Assembly: GCA_031285695.1 (NCBI GenBank)
Contig: JAITVR010000168.1
Coordinates: forward strand, 1 to 7,382
Direction: 5' to 3'
Origin: Prevotellaceae bacterium
Lineage (GTDB): Bacteria; Bacteroidota; Bacteroidia; Bacteroidales; UBA932
DNA length: 7,382 nucleotides
This document shows positions 3,511 through 7,382 of this stretch, one piece after another; positions within the stretch are counted from its first letter, which is position 1; each line of letters starts with the position of its first letter. Both the position numbers and the translations under genes were made by a program. A model generated the notes under the pieces. It had not been told where the DNA came from, searched no databases, and saw only the letters and a program-made list of their open reading frames with translations.

Positions 3511-6469
3511 GGCACCGCGCGTTTGTCATGCTGAGCCTGTCGAAGCATGTGGGGCGGGCTCCCCCCCCGCCGCACCCTTCGACAGGCTCAGGGTAACAGC
3601 CCGCTTTGCGCGCCGGCTCCTGTGCGTACTGTTCGCTGTTCACTGCTCACTGCTCACTGTTTTTGCGCAGTACGTCAGCAACGGCACCGAGCCTGCCCGT
3701 ACCCGCTGGAGCCATATCGGCAGCGCGCACTTCGATGTCATTTTCCCCGATAGCATTCTGGCGCAGGGCACGCACTTTACGCGGTTGCTAAGTAAGGTGT
3801 ATGCGCCGGTTTCGGCAAGCCTGAATTATCAGCCGCGGCGCATTCCGGTTATTTTGCACCCCTACAACCTGCGCAGCAACGGCATGGTGGTGTGGACCCC
3901 CAGCCGCATGGAGGTTATTGCCACCGCACCAAGCACCGGCTACGCTCAGCCATGGCTGGAGCAGCTGGCGCTGCACGAGCTTAGGCACGTGGTGCAAACC
4001 GATATGATGAACCGCGGTTTTACCCGCGCGCTGTACTACCTGCTGGGCGAGCAGGCGGTGGCGCTGCCCTCGGCGCTCATTAAGCCCTGGCTGTTTGAGG
4101 GCGATGCTGTAGCCACCGAAACCGCCATGTCCCGCACCGGTCGCGGGCGCATGGCCTCGTTCAGCATGGGCCTGCGCACCATTGCGCTTAGCAGCCCAAA
4201 AAAGTACAGCTACGATAAGTATTTGCTCGGCTCGTACAAGGATTATATCCCCAACCACTACGAGTACGGCTACCACCTGGTGGCCTACGGCAGGCACCGG
4301 TATGGCGCCGACTTGTGGGCTAAGATTTTTCGCTACACGGGCAGCTATCCCTTCCTGCTTTTTCCGCAAAGCATAGCTACTAAAAAATACACGGGCAAAA
4401 ACCCCAAGGCATTGCACGAGGAGGCAAAGGCTTTTGTGGATTCGCTGTGGCAGGCGCAGCAACCGCAAAAAATAGATAAGGCTACACCTCTGGTAAAAGA
4501 AAAAAACTCGCGCCGCAAGCAATTTGTAAGCTACGAAACGCTGGCCGCTCTGCCCAACGGCGAAGTGATGGCCGAGCGACAAACGCTTACGCGTACCTCC
4601 ATGCTGGTGCGTATTTTACCTGACGGAAGTGAGAAAAAAGTCGCCATGCTTGGCAGCCTAAGCAGCAGCTTACAGCGCGGCGGCAGCAATGTGTATTGGA
4701 CGGAGTACAGCCCCGACCTGCGCTGGGAGCAACGAAATTACTCGGAGCTGTGGCGTTACAATGCCAAGCGCGGCAGAAAGCAGCGACTGACGCACCGCAC
4801 CTCGTACTTTTCGCCTGCCGTAAGCGAAAACATGCAGGTGGCGGTGTGCGAAAAGCTGATGTCGGGTGAGCAAGCAATCATTTTGCTCGATAGTAATTTT
4901 CAAAAGCTGCGCGAAGTTGCGCGCCTTGAGCTTGGCGAAAGCGTACACAGCTTAGCGTGGCTGGATAACGAGCATTTGGCGGTGCTGCACATCGCCGCGC
5001 AGGGCATGAGCATTGACCTTGTAAATGTTGGTACAAAAAAAATGGAAACGCTGCTGCCCTACACGCACGCCAACATTTCCGGACTTTTTGCGCAAGGCGA
5101 AAAAATATTTTTCAGCAGCGACTACAGCGGCATTGACAACATTTACGCCCTTGATGTGCGGAGTAAAACGGTGCATAAGCTCACCGCCTCGGCCTACGGC
5201 GCAGGCAGCGCAAGGCTAAGCAGCAAGGGGCAGCAGCTGCTGTATGCGGACTACAGCCTGCGCGGCGCAAAACCCGTTGCGCTAAGTGTGGACAGCCTGC
5301 TGTGGCAAAAAACAAGCTTTGATACTCCGTACACATTTCCGCTGGCCGAAGCTATTGCACGGCAAGAAAATTTTGTGCTCGACACCGCAACGTTAGACAC
5401 TGCACCGCTTGCGGCAAGGCGATACCGAAAGTTTGCGCACCTGCTCCGCCTGCACAGCTGGACGCCATTTTCATTTTCGTCAAGCGAGCTTATGGCCGGC
5501 GATTTTTCCTCGCTGGCGGTGGGCGCAACGCTGCTTTCGCAAAATAATCTCAGCTCCATGGTCAGCTCCTTGGGCTACAAATATCAGCACGGCTTTAGCT
5601 CGGTTAACGCGTCAATTGCTTACCGCGGTTGGTTTCCGGTGGTGGAGCTGAGCGCAAACTACGGCACGCGCCGCGCACAAACCGATAGGGAAACGCTCAT
5701 TGGCAGCACGCGCAGCGACTTGTACGGCGAGCTGAACTTAAGCACCTACCTTCCGCTGAATTTTAGCCGAGGAAATATTCAAAAAACTTTTACGCCCTAC
5801 TTTCAGCTGCAATTCAGCAACGATTGGCAGCTGCGAGAAGTGGAGGGCAAGCCGCACGAAATACGCGTGTGCAGCGCTAACCTTGGCTTTTCGGCGCAGG
5901 TAAGTACACGCATGGTGCAGCGCGATATTAACCCGCGCTGGGGCTTGTCGCTAAGCGCAAATGTGCAAAGCACCTTCAACAAATGGAATCAAAAAACAAG
6001 CGTTAGTGGACAAGTTTTTGCGCCGGGCCTGCTGCCCAACCACAGCCTGAGGCTGTACGCCGGCTACGAGGAGCAGCAGTTGCCGCTGCTGTACGCTACG
6101 CGCTTAGCCAAGCCGCGCGGCTTTGTGCTCGGCGGCATTGCCGCGCCTTACCTGCTCAGCCTTTCGACCAGCTACGCGCTGCCGCTTTGCTACCCCGACT
6201 TGAGCCTTGGCTTTTTGGCCTACATCAAGCGCATTCGCTTCAACGTTTTTGCTGACTACCTGCGGGCGTATGATGTTTCCAACTTTTCGGGCAAAAAATT
6301 GCCGATAGCCACCTTTGGCAGCGCGGGCTACGAGGCGGTGTTCGATTTTCATGCCTTTCGCTTCCCCGTGCTTTTTAGCGCCGGCTGGCGGCACAGCTTT
6401 ACCCTGTCAAAAGGCAGCGTGCGGCCGGAAAAATTACCTATAGAGCTGCTGCTTTCGTTTAGCTATTAA
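3506..6469 (+). CDS. Exported gluzincin metalloprotease with beta-propeller and outer-membrane beta-barrel
   Basis: Read from ATG 3506 this is 987 residues. A hydrophobic segment LLCVLFAVHCSLLTVFA after RFARR ends at residue 54 and looks like a Sec signal cleaved before QYVSNGTEP. Residues about 55-310 carry HELRH (157-161) and a later WLFEGDAVATE whose Glu198 suits the third zinc ligand: the HExxH...E pattern of gluzincin (MA clan) peptidases. Residues about 335-600 hold TolB/WD40-like blades, for example FSSDYSGIDNIYALDVR. From about 660 to the end, alternating beta-strand segments and a final aromatic (LLLSFSY) suggest an outer-membrane barrel of about 330 residues. Inferred role: surface or periplasm-facing proteolysis; the substrate is unknown. 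The start is uncertain. The frame is open back to ATG 3332, but everything before about residue 35 of the call is repeat sequence, and no ATG, GTG or TTG lies in frame between 3506 and the hydrophobic segment. No promoter was recognised, so cotranscription with rlmH is possible. Confidence 0.8.
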   Translation: MTAPRVCHAEPVEACGAGSPPAAPFDRLRVTARFARRLLCVLFAVHCSLLTVFAQYVSNGTEPARTRWSHIGSAHFDVIFPDSILAQGTHFTRLLSKVYAPVSASLNYQPRRIPVILHPYNLRSNGMVVWTPSRMEVIATAPSTGYAQPWLEQLALHELRHVVQTDMMNRGFTRALYYLLGEQAVALPSALIKPWLFEGDAVATETAMSRTGRGRMASFSMGLRTIALSSPKKYSYDKYLLGSYKDYIPNHYEYGYHLVAYGRHRYGADLWAKIFRYTGSYPFLLFPQSIATKKYTGKNPKALHEEAKAFVDSLWQAQQPQKIDKATPLVKEKNSRRKQFVSYETLAALPNGEVMAERQTLTRTSMLVRILPDGSEKKVAMLGSLSSSLQRGGSNVYWTEYSPDLRWEQRNYSELWRYNAKRGRKQRLTHRTSYFSPAVSENMQVAVCEKLMSGEQAIILLDSNFQKLREVARLELGESVHSLAWLDNEHLAVLHIAAQGMSIDLVNVGTKKMETLLPYTHANISGLFAQGEKIFFSSDYSGIDNIYALDVRSKTVHKLTASAYGAGSARLSSKGQQLLYADYSLRGAKPVALSVDSLLWQKTSFDTPYTFPLAEAIARQENFVLDTATLDTAPLAARRYRKFAHLLRLHSWTPFSFSSSELMAGDFSSLAVGATLLSQNNLSSMVSSLGYKYQHGFSSVNASIAYRGWFPVVELSANYGTRRAQTDRETLIGSTRSDLYGELNLSTYLPLNFSRGNIQKTFTPYFQLQFSNDWQLREVEGKPHEIRVCSANLGFSAQVSTRMVQRDINPRWGLSLSANVQSTFNKWNQKTSVSGQVFAPGLLPNHSLRLYAGYEEQQLPLLYATRLAKPRGFVLGGIAAPYLLSLSTSYALPLCYPDLSLGFLAYIKRIRFNVFADYLRAYDVSNFSGKKLPIATFGSAGYEAVFDFHAFRFPVLFSAGWRHSFTLSKGSVRPEKLPIELLLSFSY
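3524..3598 (+). repeat. CTGAGCCTGTCGAAG palindromic element inside the protease leader
   Basis: CTGAGCCTGTCGAAG (3531-3545) and its exact reverse complement CTTCGACAGGCTCAG (3577-3591) form a 15-bp stem around a GC-rich 31-base loop. The loop has its own GCGGG/CCCGC pairing and a run of eight C (3561-3568). TGTCATG on the left and GGTAACA on the right are partly complementary flanks. In the protease frame it is translated as the tell-tale HAEPVEA and FDRLR. From memory, this type of element is scattered through many bacterial genomes. A 22-base match including TGTCATG is at 6868-6889 in the same orientation. Confidence 0.85.
3631..3658 (+). repeat. Heptamer array encoding the signal-peptide core
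   Basis: Four 7-base units, GTTCGCT, GTTCACT, GCTCACT, GCTCACT, followed by GTTTTTG. In the protease frame they encode most of LFAVHCSLLTV, the hydrophobic core of the predicted signal peptide. The period equals that of the arrays at 1622, 3333 and 7042, but the unit sequence is different. Confidence 0.75.
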
Positions 6470-6481
6470 AAAACCACGTCA

Positions 6482-6500
6482 TTGCGGGCTCGACCCGCAA
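6482..6500 (+). repeat. GTCATTGCGGG-type hairpin after the protease gene
   Basis: TTGCGGG (6482-6488) and CCCGCAA (6494-6500) form a 7-bp GC-rich stem with a CTCGA loop, 13 bases past the protease stop codon. The preceding CACGTCATTGCG matches the outer part of the palindromes at 3426 and 7005, so this looks like a short variant of the same element. It could help end the protease transcript, but no T-run follows. Confidence 0.5.
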
Positions 6501-6522
6501 CCTCCTTTCACCCCCAACCCTC

Positions 6523-6546
6523 CTTCGACGGGCTCAGGACAGGCTC
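6523..6546 (+). repeat. Half-element of the CTTCGACAGGCTCAG family
   Basis: CTTCGACGGGCTCAG differs from the right arm at 3577-3591 by one base, and is followed by GACAGGCTC, a partial second copy. No matching left arm lies next to it. Confidence 0.55.
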
Positions 6547-6591
6547 TAAAGGGGGCTGTAACCGCAGTGGGTTTGTGAGCAGCTACGCATT

Positions 6592-6630
6592 TGTCATGCT
6601 GAGCGCAGCGCAGCGGAGTCGAAGCATCTC
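6592..6630 (+). repeat. TGTCATGCTGAGCGCAGCG variant element
   Basis: It shares TGTCATGCTGAGC with the elements at 3524 and 6868 and TCGAAGCAT with the end of the 3524 arm, but the middle is replaced by GCAGCGCAGCGGAG. It looks like a sister version of the same dispersed element with a different core. Confidence 0.55.
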
Positions 6631-6656
6631 ACGTTAGCACCTCTGCGTCTCTTCTT

Positions 6657-6685
6657 TTACTTTTTTTGTCCGTCAAAAAAAGTAA
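6657..6685. repeat. AT-rich inverted repeat
   Basis: TTACTTTTTTTG (6657-6668) and CAAAAAAAGTAA (6674-6685) are perfect 12-bp arms around TCCGT. The stem is A/T-rich, with U-runs in the transcript of either strand, so it could contribute to bidirectional termination between the convergent genes. It is atypical for an intrinsic terminator because the T-run lies inside the stem. Confidence 0.6.
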
Positions 6686-6738
6686 CAAAAAACCCTCGTG
6701 GCTTGACTTCCCGGCGACCCGCTACGGGCTTGTCGGCT

Positions 6739-6778
6739 AAACAAAATGAACTCGCTGCGCTCAAACAGCATTTTGTTT
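6739..6778. repeat. AAACAAAATG/CATTTTGTTT inverted repeat
   Basis: Perfect 10-bp arms (6739-6748 and 6769-6778) enclose 20 bases. It follows a stretch with no recognised coding and probably belongs to another intergenic repeat unit of about 100-150 bases. Confidence 0.55.
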
Positions 6779-6867
6779 TACGCCGCCTGTGCCCTGCGGG
6801 TGCCCCGCCTACAAAGTCCATGCCGCTTCCATTGCCTTACGGCAAAATCTCCAACCCACTCGTGGGC

Positions 6868-6889
6868 TGTCATGCTGAGCCTGTCGAAG
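6868..6889 (+). repeat. TGTCATGCTGAGCCTGTCGA element, second copy
   Basis: Twenty-two bases identical to 3524-3545 and in the same orientation, next to the right composite module. The partner arm that makes the first copy a hairpin is absent here. Confidence 0.75.
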
Positions 6890-6899
6890 TCCGCCTGCC

Positions 6900-7005
6900 G
6901 TCATTGCGAGCGGGTTTAGCGAAGCAATCTCACAATCGGGCTTGAGATTGGCTTCGCCGAACTCCGCTTCGCTCCGGTTGCTTCGTCGTTCCTCCTCGCA
7001 ATGAC
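6900..7005 (-). repeat. GTCATTGCGAG...CTCGCAATGAC imperfect palindrome, right copy
   Basis: The outer arms at 6900-6910 and 6995-7005 are perfect reverse complements, with nested AAGCAATCTCA and GAGATTGGCTTCG arms. Read on the minus strand it matches the left copy in CACGTCATTGCGAGGAG, CAATCTCAAGCC and AGATTGCTTCGCTAAA. It has about 21 extra bases between the first two blocks. Confidence 0.8.
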
Positions 7006-7041
7006 GTGCTTTTTGACAGGCTTAGCATAGCTGCCCACAGG

Positions 7042-7083
7042 CTGCCAATTGCCTACTTTCAACTCTCCACTCTCAATTCTCCA
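7042..7083 (-). repeat. Degenerate heptamer array, right copy
   Basis: On the minus strand six 7-base units run in order TGGAGAA, TTGAGAG, TGGAGAG, TTGAAAG, TAGGCAA, TTGGCAG. The last four correspond to units of the left array at 3340-3353 and 3375-3388; the left copy has two or more extra units between them. The array ends five bases from the gpmI stop codon. Confidence 0.8.
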
Positions 7084-7088
7084 CTGTA

Positions 7089-7382
7089 CTACACCAGCAC
7101 TTTTCCCGTCATATCTTTTGGAATGGCAATGCCCATAAGCGTTAGCACGGTGGGGGCAATGTCGGCCAGCACGCCGCTCTGCACGCTCTTCACGTCCTTA
7201 TCCACCACAATAAAGGGCACGGGGTTGAGCGAGTGCGCGGTGTTGGGCGAGCCGTCGGCGTTTAGCGCGTGGTCGGCGTTGCCGTGGTCGGCGGTAATGA
7301 GCACGGTGTAGCCGTTGCTCTGCGCGGCTTTTACCACCTCGCTCACGCACTGGTCAACGGTTTTTACGGCCTTTTCAATAGC
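7089..7382 (-). CDS. gpmI: 2,3-bisphosphoglycerate-independent phosphoglycerate mutase (C-terminal fragment)
   Basis: The last 97 residues are visible, ending at TAG 7091-7089 and open through the window edge. The fragment contains [15 protein letters not shown], whose Asp-His supplies manganese ligands of the phosphatase domain, then [15 protein letters not shown] with a further metal-binding His, then [25 protein letters not shown]. This order is characteristic of the alkaline-phosphatase-superfamily iPGM. Family knowledge: the enzyme interconverts 3- and 2-phosphoglycerate in cytoplasmic glycolysis and gluconeogenesis by a phosphoserine intermediate, and is normally about 510 residues, so about four fifths lies outside the window. 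It is convergent with the outer-membrane protease gene, and repeats fill the intergenic space to within a few bases of its stop codon. Confidence 0.96.
   Translation of the reverse strand, partial: AIEKAVKTVDQCVSEVVKAAQSNGYTVLITADHGNADHALNADGSPNTAHSLNPVPFIVVDKDVKSVQSGVLADIAPTVLTLMGIAIPKDMTGKVLV

Larger units (their letters stand above)
6470..7088. other. 619-bp gene-free region built from dispersed repeats
   Basis: Between the convergent stop codons of the protease and gpmI no credible gene is seen. In order it holds a TTGCGGG/CCCGCAA hairpin, a CTTCGACGGGCTCAG half-element, a TGTCATGCTGAGCGCAGCG element, an ACTTTTTTTG/CAAAAAAAGT inverted repeat, an AAACAAAATG/CATTTTGTTT inverted repeat, a TGTCATGCTGAGCCTGTCGA element, and the right composite module. 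The open frame at 6703-6945 is translated repeat (it contains CHAEPVEV). Canonical GC-rich hairpin plus U-tract terminators are not evident for either convergent gene. Confidence 0.75.

Noticed and set aside
3788..4582. 264-residue open frame on the minus strand
   Set aside because: It lies antisense to the protease domain that carries the HELRH motif; the composition is that of a GC-rich shadow frame.
6703..6945. 80-residue open frame on the plus strand
   Set aside because: Its C-terminal half is the translation of the CTGAGCCTGTCGAAG and GTCATTGCGAG elements (CHAEPVEV, SLRAGLAKQS), and the rest has no recognisable domain.
3333..7083. Insertion sequence or composite transposon bounded by the inverted modules
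   Set aside because: The only gene between them is the envelope protease. There is no transposase, and no target-site duplication is apparent at the outer ends.

Overview
The window reads as chromosomal DNA of a member of the Bacteroidota, probably the Bacteroidales. Three observations support this. Start sites are preceded by TAnnTTTG-type -7 boxes (TACTTTTG, TACCTTTG) rather than by Shine-Dalgarno motifs. One protein resembles the Bacteroidales-restricted DUF6261 family. Most of the proteins look like Bacteroidota versions of their families. The placement is by recognition, not by a database search.

Layout from left to right. Positions 1-120 (minus) hold the first 40 codons of an FGGY carbohydrate kinase, probably xylulokinase. 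A strong stem-loop (177-216) separates it from tRNA-Gly(CCC) at 220-292 (minus). A short divergent promoter region then leads to four plus-strand genes: a LolC/LolE/FtsX-type ABC permease (369-1613), a DUF6261-like helical protein (2059-2811), the rRNA methyltransferase RlmH (2855-3325), and a large exported protein (about 3506-6469). The large protein appears to combine a gluzincin metalloprotease domain, a TolB/WD40-like propeller and a C-terminal outer-membrane beta-barrel. The minus-strand 3' end of gpmI (7089-7382) closes the window, convergent with the large gene. The genes do not form an obvious single pathway: tRNA, RlmH and GpmI are housekeeping, and the permease and barrel protease are envelope proteins.

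The unusual part is between the genes. The 445 bp after the permease hold a mirror-symmetric array of five GGT heptamers facing five YACC heptamers, then five identical hairpins TTCCGCTGCTGCGGAA at exactly 41-bp spacing. The protease gene is bracketed by two copies of one composite module in inverted orientation (about 3333-3517 and 6894-7083). Each copy holds a heptamer array, a degenerate CTGAGCCTGTCGAAG motif and a GTCATTGCGAG...CTCGCAATGAC palindrome. The modules start or end within about ten bases of the rlmH and gpmI stop codons. The left module also runs into the protease reading frame: the only usable ATG lies in a repeat, a C8 run lies in the leader, and the hydrophobic core of the signal peptide is encoded largely by another heptamer array.

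No transposase, integrase, CRISPR-cas, phage or recognisable defence gene is present. The strongest leads are the heptamer-periodic repeats with different sequences but a common period, the 41-bp hairpin array, and the repeat-derived N-terminus of the outer-membrane protease.
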